The translations under genes were made by a program, and so were the position numbers. Shown in pieces: positions 13,743 to 26,628 of a stretch of 64,000 nucleotides of DNA (its first letter is position 1; each line of letters opens with the position of its first letter). The DNA is from Prostheceraeus crozeri (taxonomy: Eukaryota; Platyhelminthes; Polycladida; Euryleptidae). Location of the stretch: assembly GCA_907163375.1 (NCBI GenBank), contig CAJQUW010003584.1:310001-374000 (forward strand), read 5' to 3'. The notes under the pieces are model-generated. The model saw nothing but the letters and a program-made list of their open reading frames with translations. It had not been told where the DNA came from and ran no database searches.

Positions 13743-14523
13743 TATGTGATATTATTTATGATAGTATAGGCCTATATGACATTATTTTCGCATCAACAAA
13801 CATTAATTTCATAGTTGAGTTTTATTCAACACACATTTTCAGTAACATCGTACTATTTTGCGGTAATTATCTAAATGCTTCTTCTACACAGTCCTAATAT
13901 TGAAGATATCCTTCAGAGATTATTTTTTCCTTTTTTCAGTAACGAGTTCCACTCCAGTGGCAACGAGTATTGGCATCAAAAAATTCGACGACGTGGTTTT
14001 TTTGCGCTGCACCGGATTAGTTGGGCGTGCATCCTGCGGGAGGCCTATCTGTGATTTTATTTACAATCTTGGAGAAGACTAGCAAATGTCTCAACTTCAT
14101 GGGAAATTTTGTGACTAAAGACATCGTTCCTCGTCTTTTTGTATTACTTTATGCAAGCTTGACTGAAAAAACGTGAAAAATAAGAAACAATGACTTCTTG
14201 ACGTTTCGGTACTGCTCTGGGAAATCTAGTGTGGTATTAGATAAATTGTAAACTTCAAAATACCACATTTGAGTATTCATCCATTTTGACACATTTTCAC
14301 AATAATTCTTTTGCACAATTAATTGAGCTTATTTTATACTGGGCCAAAAATTTGTGCATGTTGTTTTAAAATAAAATTAGAATGAATGAATTAAATATAT
14401 TAGAGCATGTCGGAATTATATTAAGAAAATGAATTAATAATATTATTTTATGCTACGAGTATTATCATATTAGGCCTATTATTTAGTATATATATTAAAT
14501 TGTATAGAAAACCAATATCGGGT

Positions 14524-14728
14524 CACTCTTGAAACCAATATTGGTTCTCCAGAAAACCAAGATATAAAAGCCGAAAAACCAATTTTGGTTTCCCAGAAAA
14601 CCGATGACTTTTGGTTTCCTAGAGAACCAATTTCATTTGGTTCTCTGGAAAACCATATTTGGTTTCACCCCCGGGACAGGCTGAAAAACCAAAATTGGTT
14701 TTCCAGGAAACCAATTTTTTTAAGAGTG
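14524..14728. mobile_element. MITE built of repeated AACCAA...TTGGTT palindromes
   Basis: The ends CACTCTTGAAACCAA and (reversed) CACTCTTAAAAAAATTGG enclose about five near-palindromic units of the type GAAAACCAAnnTTGGTTTTC. The whole 205 bp is packed with inverted and direct copies of GGAAACCAA. There is no coding capacity. The superfamily is uncertain. Confidence 0.7.
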
Positions 14729-15212
14729 TAATTGATATTTCAGTGCAAATTTTAAGAATTTGCTGTTGCTTAGTTGATAAAAACTAGCACATTACTTACG
14801 GCGCTGCAGCCATTCACTCACTTAATTGTTGACGAAACCTTGATGACTTTGCTACACTGTAAACAGCGATGCCAGAGCTACTTGCGAAATCGATGCACAA
14901 AATGTACAGAACGAGAATAGCAAAATGCACAGCTGTTCATGTACTATTGTTCATGTCCATTGACTATACGAAATCAATAATTTTGCTTTCCTATTCGATG
15001 AACCCGCCCAGTCAGCAGCAAGTCTGGCCAGAGAGCCAACCACTCTTGTAGCGAAAGAGCACGAGCAATAGTGCTATCGTGCTTTTTGTTATTCTTGTTT
15101 TGAGTTCGTTTCCTTAGTCAAAAACAACTAGGTTTCGTACTCCACAGTTTGCAGTCGCTACGTATAGAGAAAGTGTTCTTATTTCACGTACGAGCATTAG
15201 TACCGTCACTGT

Positions 15213-15480
15213 GACCTTGTGGTAGAGTGTTCGCTCTGCGTCACCTTGGTCAGGACCTTGGTTGAGGGGGGGGGGGCGGAGACCTTGGTTCAAATCTTGG
15301 TCGGGTCAAACCTAGCACTTTTAAAATCCATACACTGTAGTTTAAGAGTATTTATACTGTATTTATACTTCTTGCTGAACATGACAGTGAGATAAATAAA
15401 AACTCGGCCACATGGAAGAATGGCTCCGTACCTAATGTGCTTCCGAGTATAAATAAACAAGGTTCATTTATTAATTTAAT
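15213..15480 (+). mobile_element. tRNA-derived SINE with an 11-G run
   Basis: GACCTTGTGGTAGAGTGTTC gives an A-box-like segment, and GGTTCAAATCTTGG followed by GGTCAAACC gives the B box and the end of the tRNA-like head. An 11-G run at 15266-15276 sits between the boxes. The body probably continues to the region around CTTCCGAGTATAAATA, but the 3' end is not fixed. A related head lies on the minus strand at 33398-33478. Confidence 0.65.
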
Positions 15481-16159
15481 TTGTTTTATTATTAACTTTG
15501 GTCTTATCACAATTTAGGCTTATCGCTTCCTACATGTTGTGAAACTGATGAGAGGGGATGATAAGTATGATCAAATTTAATATTGTTATGATGATAATTC
15601 TGTTTAAGTTCTTGGTGTACCACACGTATTGCGTGAATAGGACGAAACTTGTACCAAACGCCTTCCAATGGAGTTTTTCAGTATGCAGAGGGCTCTCCGG
15701 TTTTCATTTAATGTCAATGATGAATTCAAACTCTACATTACCCATGTATGTGCATGCAGACTGAGTGGCTATGTATCCACTTCAATAAACGCTGCTTGAC
15801 CATCTGTGTTACTTTTTTTATAAACGTGAGTAAGGAAATGTATTGAAATAGATTATAGGGGATTCTGTGTATTTTCAATAAATTAAAGAATTAAGAGTTG
15901 CTACTAAAGGCCTCTCTCGCTTGTCTTTACCAACAATTCGTATTATGGCCAACTTTCTGTGCTACGCTTATGACTTCGAGACTTCCATCAAGCTGGTAGC
16001 AGTGGTGGTAAATGGCAACTGAAAATCATGATGCCAAAATAGAAATGGTATATTTGTCAACGAAGTCAAATAAAATACCAATCTGCCCAAGTTATAATGT
16101 ATTTGCGAAGTGTCGCAGACCTGCTGCTTCCTCAGGCGAGTTACTGCTAAATGTGTATA

Positions 16160-17530
16160 CAGTGAAACTTCTGTAAACCGGCCACCGGCCGTACCGGAAA
16201 TAATGGCCAGTTTAGAGGGGTGGCCGGTTTAGTCTTTAGGTGTCTTGAGTACTCTCTTAAGACGTTGCAGACATGTATACAAATAGCACTGTACATGTGG
16301 ATGTTCGTTTGTTTATTGATATTTGTGCGAGTATATATTTGTACATGTAGTATTTACTCATGCAAAGTTGTATTTTTCTGTACATTATACACTGTACGTA
16401 AATACCTTGCATGTAATAAAAAAGGGTAGAGAAATGTATTTTCCTTTATTGCAATTACGAGTCGATAGAAAACAAATCGATAATAAACGAATCAATAAAA
16501 AACAAATCGTTAGAAAATTGTTGTAAGAAGCACTTAAGATATGAGTTCCTTAGATCACTACTGTAAGAAGCTATCTATGATGGTCTGCTTCTTCTGGACA
16601 CGTTTTTGTACGACTAGCTGCTCAAGGTCGGTGATGATGGTATGCGTCTTCTGTAGAATGGAACTGACGGTTGTAGTCTGATGAATCTTCTTAACTGCTG
16701 CTAGTGTTTCCTCAAGTGAAAGGTGTTCCTCTGGTGTCGCCTCTGGTGTAACGTCTTCCTCGTCACTCTCTTCGGCGTCTGGCTGTTGTGTGTGACTGGC
16801 TATCAGTTCCTTCTCCCAGTCATCGGAGTCATCTTCAGTTGGTAGATGGTCATCGAAGCTGGGGTCTGCGTTCCTGAGTCCGAGTTCCCTGGCAAGCTGG
16901 ACATCTTTGCAATGTCCTGGCAAATCCCTGGCAATCTTTGTTTGGTTAAGTTAGCATTCTTTTCATACTGGTCGATATATGCGTCTTTTTTCCTAATTAT
17001 GTCACCAACAGTTGACTTTCCCACGTTGTATTTCTCTGCTAGTTGCCTCTGTGAGAGTTTTGGTATGGTGTCATGATCTTTTATTAAGTTGAATTTATCA
17101 CTGAGAGATAGTTCCACACGTTGTCGCTTCACCGGTCGAGACATGACTGACGCATCCTTATTCATTTTTTCTGACCTCAGAGATTCTTGGAAGTCTAATG
17201 AGCCGCGCGCGTAAAGTCGGCTTCTGTTTGGAGGAGATTGCTAACCACTGACTCAAAGGCTCATCTTTGCTTGAAGTTTTGACAACTTTGTCATACAGGA
17301 AGAAATCTTTATTGTGTGCAAAAAGAACCGGCCGGAATAATGAGGTGAAAATCATTTGATTTATATAATAAGAAATATAGAAAATCGGCCGATATCCGGT
17401 ATAGAGGGGTGGCCGGTATTTTGAATAAAATGCTCACCGAAAGCAATGCATATTGGCAGGGACTTTTCTGAATGGCCGGTTTGAAGGGAAAACCGGTTTT
17501 ATGAGGGACCGGTTTACAGAAGTTTCACTG
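16160..17530 (-). mobile_element. Tigger/pogo-type DNA transposon, internally deleted
   Basis: This is a 1371-bp element with perfect 22-bp terminal inverted repeats beginning CAGTGAAACTTCTGTAAACC, flanked by TA (16158-16159 and 17531-17532). Just inside each end is a further inverted motif, (A/T)AGAGGGGTGGCCGGT. It encodes on the minus strand the N-terminal DNA-binding part and the acidic C-terminal tail of a pogo-like transposase, but the DDE catalytic core is absent. The clean ends suggest mobilisation in trans by a full-length relative. Confidence 0.92.
16558..17165 (-). pseudogene. Tigger/pogo transposase remnant (helix-turn-helix plus tail)
   Basis: The frame opens at 17165 (MNKDASVMSRPVKRQRVELS). 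Residues 13-70 match the CENP-B N-terminal / pogo helix-turn-helix type: LSDKFNLIKD, then LSQRQLAEKYNVGKSTVGDI. After about residue 85 the reading continues in another phase (16923-16558) with PTEDDSDDWEKEL and an acidic tail, ending in the KKQTIIDSFLQ-like C-terminus common in this family. The two phases overlap at 16803-16923, so at least one frameshift separates them. A full pogo-type transposase is roughly 500 residues. Here the DDE domain is missing, so the product could bind its own ends but not cut. Confidence 0.82.
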
Positions 17531-17532
17531 TA

Positions 17533-20201
17533 TTTCATAGTGATTTAATCAAGGTGGAACAACGCACATTCGCAACCAATTGCCAACCAAAGAGAAGTGG
17601 CGTATTAAAATGCATTTTAATGGACAACTGTTGAATGAATTTCGTAATTACTCGTAAACAGTATGTCTATGCAAACAGCAAACATGAAAAATGTTTGATC
17701 TAAATATCGACTGAACCCAATGATGACCGTTTTTTCACTTGAATGTTGTATTCCTGATTATAACTTGTAATGTACACGTTTATCAATTTATTGAATGAAC
17801 ATTTCTTACTTTCTCACTTCCTGTATAATAAATAAATTTCACTATTTCATCAGCTGAATGGATTAAATAGCCGTTGAAAGAGTTCATATATCATTATTCT
17901 TGGAATAGACTGATGTCTAAATTTAAGGTAGACTGAATTGCAATAAAATACAGCCTTGAAGTTTTTCTCTCAATGACGTGTAGCATGAACAATAATGATC
18001 ATCCTTCATCTTAACGCCTAGCACGCAGAAATGACATTTGAGATAGATTCTCATTATGCGATTCCATATAAATTTGTAAATGGCTGTTTTAATCATTTCA
18101 ATAAGGGCGCTTGGTACACTTGCCGTATCAAGCGTCTTTATTGAAAATTTGAAAATACGAGTAGTATAATTCTTTCAGCACTATGTGCATTTTGGTGCTA
18201 TTGCTCATTTGTGAACTGGAACTGCACAATTTCTACATTTTTGTATCATACACCCGTCTTGAATGGTGACCCCTCCTGGTGACTTTAATATTCAAATAAA
18301 ATTGCAATCACAAAAAGAAGTAAAAATGTTAATTACTGTTAATTTTGATGCACGATGTTTTTATTGCGTTTTATTGATATATATCATCTGCAAATCAATA
18401 AAATTTCAGACAATTTTTCCAGCTCTCTAATTTCCAACTATCAGCAGCTGTACGATTTCCACATCCTTTCAAATGTACATTAAATCCGCATTCTAAAGGA
18501 AAGCTGAAATAATTTAGGACGAAATGCTTGAAAGACTCAAGTGTTGTTAGCGCATGATCAGATTGCCATTTTTAAGCTGGTCTATGCTCATCCTCACTTT
18601 CGTTAGTTCCTTAATAATCATTTGACAATTACGCCTTTAGATATTGTGCATCAAATATGGAAAGTTTTATGGAGTCTTGAAATTTTGATTATTTTGAATT
18701 GTTTATTTAAGTATCTTAGATTCTATAAACAAGCCAGATTATGCTCCTCGCGTCATTCGATTACTACAAATATTTCCTCACAACCCTACCAAAACTTATC
18801 CCAAAAAGAACTTACTCGGTTGATTTCATTACGAAAACCTTATTTTTAAAAATGTTGTATGGCTCAACTCGCTATGATATACTTTCATTCGCAGCTTTTC
18901 AAATTTCTTGTTACTTATTCCCGTCAATTTTGTTGCTTTATAACAATGAAACTTTATCACTACACGCACCAAGTGTATAGTGTATTAGCGAATTCTCATC
19001 GACAAAAGTCAACGCCTACAATATGCGAGCATGTCGTTTCTTTCCTTGAACTTTGTATTCTCTGAATTCCGAATAAATTTTGATTCAGTTAAGGCAACTC
19101 TTATCATTAACCATAGTGAATAAGTTAAATAGATTTGGATGAAATTAATATTTTGGCTTTCATAATATGCGATGCAAATTAAACTTTTATCGAATTGCAA
19201 ACTTCGTGATCTCTCTCCGTGGAGAATTTTTGATATAACAGGGAATAGCTATGGATATTGGTTCGACTTTCATTCATTGTGATCTACTCACATGCTCGCA
19301 TCTAATAGTAAGCCACAGTTTTAAATTAAAACCGAGTTTGTTTTAATCACATGCCAAAGAGTGCTTAACGCCTAAGTGGGATAAACAGGTAGCATTTTTT
19401 GTTCATTTAGGCTTTATTAATTACAAATGTAGCCTATCCACTTCAGACCCACTTCCATAGATAATATCTGTTGAGTTTGGTCTCAAATTGTGTATGCAAA
19501 ACGTTATGTTAGGCTAAACATAGCAAAATATTTGGAAAAATAAGGATAAAAATATAATGTTTTTGGGCTAAAATTGGCCTGCCCTAGCACGGACTCATTA
19601 CTGCATCTCCTGTCTTTCCGATCAATCACACACAAGCAAGTTAGTGGGTTAATTTTTCAAGTTATCAAGGTCATGAGCACTTTTCCACATATTTCCAATG
19701 CTATGTAGGTATTACAATCAATTTGATTCTTGAAAAATATTCTTCAATAAAAACGCTAACTTCTTTATCTTCATTTTCAGATGTATTCATACGAAAATCA
19801 GCTATTTGGTTGTCATGGATAAACTCTAACTACAAACTTTTTCATTCGAATTTTACACAGTAAAACGAGAAATATTCAAATATTTACAACGTATATACAC
19901 TCGTCATTAAATGAAGAGTTTGTGTACTTCAAAGCGACATTGGGCAAGAGATGGAATCAAATTTTCTATCGTCCTGATATCTTTCTAACGATACGCGGAA
20001 TCATCACAATATTTCTTTTCGGTATTCCATTGCTCTGAAATCGACGAACAAGTGTCAAAGTTGAGGAATCGACTCAATCGTCTGAATGATAGAGCCTTTG
20101 TCCAAATGCAGTGGCCTTGGATAACTTGATAATCTCAATTATCGCAGACATGGCAGAATGTGTTAATTGCACGTTCCTCGGAAGAAATGCAAATCACCCT
20201 T
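17533..20201. other. Hox 3' flank / 3' UTR and intergenic
   Basis: AT-rich sequence directly 3' of the Hox stop codon. Part is 3' UTR (end uncertain). No exon, RNA gene or clear transposon was recognised, and the short open frames are unremarkable. Confidence 0.5.
19413..19418 (-). terminator. Candidate poly(A) signal AATAAA for the Hox gene
   Basis: This is the first minus-strand AATAAA I noticed downstream of the stop codon. It would give a 3' UTR of about 0.8 kb. In AT-rich DNA the hexamer also occurs by chance. Confidence 0.3.
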
Positions 20202-20351
20202 TCAGATGGGCAAAATGCATGGAGTAGAGTCTTGCTCCGGTTTCAAACTTTTGATATCACCGGCAGAGATGCTTCCGGAATCGTCGCTTGACTTTGCACG
20301 GGCTTGTATCTTCTTGCGCTTCATTCTTCGATTCTGAAACCACACTTTGAC
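20202..20351 (-). CDS. Hox11/13b: Hox11/13b-like coding exon 3 (end of homeodomain and C-terminus)
   Basis: The exon opens after the acceptor TTTTCCTTACAG with V45 K V W48 F49 Q50 N51 R52 R53 MKRKK, the DNA-recognition helix with the invariant W48, F49, N51 and R53. It continues with a 33-residue Ser/Asp-rich tail and stops at TGA (20202-20204). The intron before it is phase 0 and splits the homeodomain between positions 44 and 45. Together with exon 2 the homeodomain is complete and has no missing key residue. The sequence after the stop is the 3' UTR, whose length is uncertain. Confidence 0.92.
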   Translation of the reverse strand, partial: VKVWFQNRRMKRKKIQARAKSSDDSGSISAGDIKSLKPEQDSTPCILPI

Positions 20352-23300
20352 CTGTAAGGAAAATAGCAAGATAAATATTACAAACTTAGACTCAATTTCT
20401 GTTCATCTACAATGGTGTTTGACAGTGGCGTAGCGTGTATAGTATTCACAGTATTCACTGAATGCCTATTTATTTTCTATGTAAAGTTGTGAATTTATTC
20501 CATCGACTTTTATGACAATTAGTAAACTGTTTTACGGCTTAGCAATTCGGCTTGATTTCAAAGTAGCTATTGTAATAAGCAACAATATCAATGAACGTTA
20601 ATTTTGATTCCACTTCTTGTTTCTTGGACGTCTCCTCTAACATTTAGCAACAATAACATTTATATTAGGTGCGTTATCGTCACCGTGTCGACGGTTATAC
20701 TATCAGCTTCAATGCTACACACGAGGCTACTATTCAACTTGGTGAGCTGAAGAACGTTGTCGGGATAGAGAACGCGCGGCAATGGGGCAGCAGCAGTTTT
20801 TGCCATCATTCGTGTGATCATGGAATCATACGCAGTTATTCAGAGACAAATGCAGAACCGCTGAGGATGCTTTATCATATCCACTATTCAACCAAGGAAT
20901 TTGAATAGTGTTGCTGAAATAGGGCAACTTTCAGTTGATTCAGATACACTTTAGCAACTTTTGGAGTGAAATTTCAGATAGTTTGGAGTGCTTGAAAACA
21001 TACAAGAAATTGAAAGGACATGTGATTTGAAAGCCATCATTTAATTTTTCCAATTTGTTGATGTGTAATGTTTTTGATATGTGCAACTGTGCATACAGCG
21101 TGCCTACATCAATACAAAATGTATGTGGAGCATAATTTGATGTAAGGCGAAGTTTTGCACATGTCCGTGTACAGTAGGCTACATTTTATATAATTACTTG
21201 TCGTGCATGTAAACGTTTGCATATGGATAGATTGAAGTAATGTATGTGGGTAATACCTTTTTCAAAACGGCACCCTTCGCCGCTGGTTATAGTTATACCG
21301 GACCAGAATGATGGACAAAAACACATAATCACTTAGATTTTGTCAGTGCCATTTGTCACAGCCTGTCGGGAGAGAATTACTATCCCTGGCTTTTGCCAAT
21401 GCAAAAGTTCTAATTATTCGAACATTGAGTGTTGAATGATGAACTTTAATCTACTTAGAAATGACATCATAAAACATATTTAATAAGCGAATCGTGATAA
21501 ATCACTCTCTTTGATTGGCCTACTTCACGATATTCCCGCCCGTAATTATACTCTCGTCTTAATATTTACAGCCAAAGTGTATTTGCAATCTATGTTGCAT
21601 TCTGTTCGACCTTTGTTCATGGAAGCAAAGCACGTCCGATATGAGGATTTGTGAAACATGTCTTTCCTCATGTATCTACGTTCAACGATTGCAAGTTGAC
21701 AAATCGTTCATGGATCGTATGCATCATTGAATAAAATTATTTGCACGAACATTAACATGCACGATAATTTCACGATGATATGTCATAAAATGCTGTCTTA
21801 TTAAGGCTTAAGTAGACCTCTAAATTCATCAGAACCTCACGACTCAACACTCAGATTATCAATAGCCTCCGAATAGAGATTACGCGGCATGCTTTCATTT
21901 CTACCACTGGTCAATAGATTTAAAATTATATCATTAAAACACTTGACAAAATCTTTGAAGTTTTCACGTTGATAATGGCACTTGATATTTTATGGCCTTG
22001 TCTACAATGAACACAACTTCAGTTCATGTAATGAAACCATCGAATGACACGTTGGTATTCAAATTGAGTATGGTATTTTCTACGTTAAAAAAGCTTTATG
22101 GCAGGTGATACACAATCTGTTTTGTTTTATGCTATTCACATGTGGTGCTTGTAATCGGAATGACAAAAAATATGAATGAATGGATTTTCAAATACCAAAG
22201 ATGATAGAGATGGTGTATGATGCCTGGAGTACCGAATTGGTGTTTTAAATGAGGATAAGGAATGATCGGTTTGCTATCACTTCGTACGAGCATTTTACAA
22301 AACCAGTAAAGATGTTAAGGGTAAGAATTGGAATCTACAAAAATTAGGAAAGCATATAATGAACGCCTGTGCGAAACTTGCGAATCAATTCGTGTTGAAT
22401 GTCCTGCATATGACGAAATTAGAATCAAATTTACACCATTCTGAGGGAATATCAGCTGCAAAGAAGAATTTTATAGTATCATAACTGCTCCTAGTATCGC
22501 CGAAATAAAAGGTATCTACGGATATCAAAATCATCATGACGAAAAATCAAAGACAAATACTAGTAATATCAGAATGAATACGTCACCAATCTCAATTAAT
22601 TTGATTGTTTGATTTCTATGCCAAATCAGTCGCATCGATTTCTATGAAATATCAAGGTCCATCATAGTTCTTATTGCTGACTTCTATGTCGAACCGGATT
22701 GAACAGCATTGAGAATATCTACGAAACTAATAAGCCTGCTCCTATCTTCTAACAATGCAAGTGCAAACGAACAGAAATAAAATCGATTCGATGTTAATAG
22801 TATTCATGCCGATTGATAAAATAGATTGTAAGCAAATTCTCTACCCAGTTATTTACGAAACTAATCAGAGCAAACTTTGGAGAGTCGGTCATTGCCATAA
22901 GAAATTTGGATTTCATAATTGTCAATTCGATTATACTGAGATACTTGATAAATCTATTTCTATCTGATTAAATGCATGCTATCTGTATATATGTTGTTGC
23001 ATTACATATTGACCAGGTCTCCAAAACTTAGTAATAAAATTTATAAATTTATCATGATTGTTGTCCGAACGAAAAATAAATCCTGAGAAAAAACCCAGGG
23101 TTGAAACTGAAACTTATTCTTAACGTGGATATCAAGAACTTAAAACGTGCACTTCGCTAAGTAATTTTTATGAGAATGAATGACTTCTAATTCCAGGCAA
23201 TGACTAGCTAGTATGATAAATTGTTATTATATTTATGATGCATGTAATGAATTATCGCCTCTTCTTTCGATCCTTCTTATCACGTCACGTACTTGTACAT

Positions 23301-24601
23301 CCCATTTGCCACCTCGTCAATTGTATATAATCATTTTATTTTATCATCATCATGAATGTTATATTGTGTGGTCTAAACTGGAAATAAACGTTTTGACCTG
23401 CAAATAACTGCAATAAACCTGCAATAGAACTAGACCCACAAAGAATGTAATAATTATGGATACTTTTGCTTATCCCCCCTGTCCCTAAAATACCCCCAAG
23501 TGCTCCCAACATCCGTATCCTAAAATTTTCTAAAGCAGTGCACATCCTACAGTGATATTCCCAATTAAAAATGTCCCTTTGTAAAGTATCAATGCAATAC
23601 AAACATTATGAATGAACGTCGTTCATTGAACGATGGCTTTACATTTTGTATAGTGGCGATGTCGTTTTGCCCAATAACACAAACTTTCTGACTGAGATAT
23701 CGAGGTATGTGGCTTCTAGGAGACTTTTTTAGTTGCAGTTTGCACTTGCAATTCAACTAAGAGAGTTGAATCAGAGTGCAAGATAAACAAATCTGACACA
23801 TTGATAAGTGTTGTCAAACAAAAAAAACTTGTTCTATTTATCACATTTTGTCATCTTCAAACGTCATCAAACGCTGCACAGATTGAAATATTAAACCATT
23901 GTAAAACATCAGATAACTCAACAGCGACTGATATCATCAAGTCAGTCTGGGTAATCAGGATAAAGTAAGGTCAGCTATTGACCTGATGCCATGCCAAGAA
24001 CGTTCTCTCTTGGAATTCATTGTCTACATGTATTTTTGAACCCCGACTTCTGCAAAATACTGTACTCAATGGATTAAAAGGCCAAAGAGTGGTGCAGCTA
24101 AGTTTGTTAGCGAAAGAGCAAGTTCCACAGTTGCTAAACCAGAGTTATTTGCAAGGGAGCGGTAGAAATAGAGCAAAAGCACCGAATCCTGAGGGAAGTT
24201 TGCACGACACATGAGAAGAGCATCAATTGAAGCAAACTTATTTGTCTATGAAGGTACTCCAATTGCGATGTATGTAGCCTACTGTCTCTTTTGTAAACAG
24301 AAAAGGTAGATTATTTTAATTGTTGAAGCTACAACTGCGGCAAATCATTGATGTAAACTCTATATAGACCTACAATTAAAGTACCGGTATTTCATTTAAA
24401 AGAAAACCATCAGAGACTCAATCAAGACTTCTGCAAAATGTAGGCATGTAGTCGTACATCCCATATTCAACGATATTTTCTATTCAAAATGGACTTGGAC
24501 AATGTTGAGATAATTTGATAATAAGCGTTTGCTATTCACGCCGTCTTTCGTAATCAACTGTGTGAACCGTGTGAATCACAGAATTATACAGGTCGTCTCT
24601 G

Positions 24602-25391
24602 CTTCTGTTTGACCAGAAAGGAAGCATTGGAATATGTAACGTTAATGAAATGGCACAATCTGCTGATATAATACCATAGCAATCGAACAATGAGCATCCA
24701 GTTCAACATGAAATACGCCAAATTATGCGAATTAAATTGGTTGAGGCTAACCTCCGGTAGATCATAAAGAAAAATAATAATACTACAGGCCTAACTAAAA
24801 ACTGAGAGAAAAAAATATAACTTACTACTGCGTTTTAAACAAAATTATAAATCTAACAACTTACTTATGACATTAGCGTCTAAAAAGGAGTGATTATAGA
24901 CATGACACTTGTGTGTCTGCTTATATACTTCAAACTTTGTAACTTATCTAAATCCCAATCTGCTATCAGTCAAATACAATTACAAACAGACCTGTCATTT
25001 CTAATGCGGATAACTGGTCAACCACGTTTCAGTGATTGTTATCAACCGTAACCGACAGCAAAGATACATAGTCGATGTCAAGTTCTACAGAGAAGTTTGT
25101 GAACGTTTTTTCGTGTGCCTGCTAATTTTTTTAATGATGATCGGAGGGCCCAACATTATTGAGAAAACTTTTGCCCAATGATCTGAATTCTTCGAATCTG
25201 AAGGAATCGTGGCGATCGGAGCATTTTGAAGGAATTCACAGAAATCTGCAAGCAGCGCACGACTATTTTTCCTATCTCTGCAAGGTATTAAAATTTCTTT
25301 CTGCCCACTTAGCTAATTACTGCATGTGCCATCGCTTTGAATCAGTTTGCACTTCTAGCAAACTGACGCGTTTAATCAATCCAATTCTGTG
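24602..25391 (-). repeat. Unclassified dispersed repeat, copy C, interrupted
   Basis: An inverted copy of the 10885-11385 repeat. It runs from TTCTGTTTGACCAGAAAGG to AATTCTGTG. At 24732-25024 about 293 bp absent from copies A and B are inserted between GCGAA and GTTTCAG. The insert ends in TTGGTTGA-like sequence on one side and its inverse (TCAACCAC) on the other. Confidence 0.75.
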
Positions 25392-26572
25392 GTGTGGATA
25401 TATTTTTAAGTCCAACATTCGAGCAACTAGATATACTCCCTTCTTTTCGAATAGACATTGTATTTAATCAAGTATTAATGATAATGTAGTGCGACCTAAG
25501 GTTTCGTCATTCAACGACATGAAAAATCTGCCAAGTGTCAAAAAGTAGCTTTTTTAAAAAGATGGACATGGGCTTTGCAATTTCAAAAGAGCATCGAATC
25601 AATGTGACTGATAGTGTGATCATTGTTGAAGTATGCATGTATACTCGAAGTAGGTTTATAATTTCCATACATCGACAATAAAATTGATGCCGTATTTAAT
25701 TTATACCACCACTAAAACCGATAATTTGCATGTAATTGATTCATTAGCACTCGCATGCTCTGATGCCATTATGTATTTTTTATTCATCATCAAAGAACAT
25801 ATATGCAGCCCTATCAAGTTATCGCTCTGCTTTCAATCAGTCAACTGGAATAATTTCTGCGCTTGCAATGAGAGCAGAAAACTAAATAAAATCAAAATTA
25901 GAAATTTCCGTATTACATCCAAGTTTTCATCGGAGGCCCACGGATCGATAAGCAACCATGGACAGTATCTAAACCTGTCAAATCACCATTTAGACACCCA
26001 ACATTGTTGGTTATTTTCATTTATTAGGTATATATAGACTTAACATGTCTGCTTTAATTATTTAAGGAGAAATTTGTTCAAAATTTGTAAAATGCAGACA
26101 ATTTCGCCGGCGTTGACTTACTCGAATACTTCATATAGACGTTATCCAGGCACCCAACGTTCAAGCAGCTATACTAAACCATATAAAAGTTGTATTCCAT
26201 AATTTACTTTATAGTCAGCGAATACTTGGCTGCAGCAATTCATTTCATTAGATTTCCAGCATTTTCACATCTTCGCTATAATTGCTTCAACATGTTATTA
26301 TCCAAAATGCTCATTAGCTGACTACTGATTTAATGTGTTTCTTGCCTGCAAGTCTCCGGTAACTCCGCGTGAGGCCCCTATCTAAACCTGGTTGATATTC
26401 TTCCACACGTGTGATTGTGTCCATAAAGTCGAGCCTCTGGATTACATATTCCGCGCTATTTTATTGCCGCGGTCTGTGGATGTTTTTTATGATTGAAACT
26501 TGCATTTGGTTGATTGAGTCATGGAAGGAGCTGATTACATGTGATGACATATGTGTTCTACCTCACTTTCAG

Positions 26573-26628
26573 TAGTGGGAGAAGAAAAATTCCGTTATCA
26601 AGATCAACTCTATGACACCGTCAACAAG
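26573..26628 (+). other. Splice-bounded 56-base open stretch (doubtful exon)
   Basis: On the plus strand, CTACCTCACTTTCAG precedes an 18-codon open stretch (VGEEKFRYQDQLYDTVNK in one phase), followed by AAG|GTAATT. Both splice signals look good and the amino-acid mix is coding-like. No neighbouring exon was found and it is antisense to the Hox intron, so chance is the default explanation. Confidence 0.15.

Noticed and set aside
15266-15276. 11-G run as a G-quadruplex
   Set aside because: A single G tract inside a SINE. It may also be a sequencing-length uncertainty.
25684-26037. 117-codon open frame in Hox intron 2
   Set aside because: No family signature. Probably chance in AT-rich DNA.
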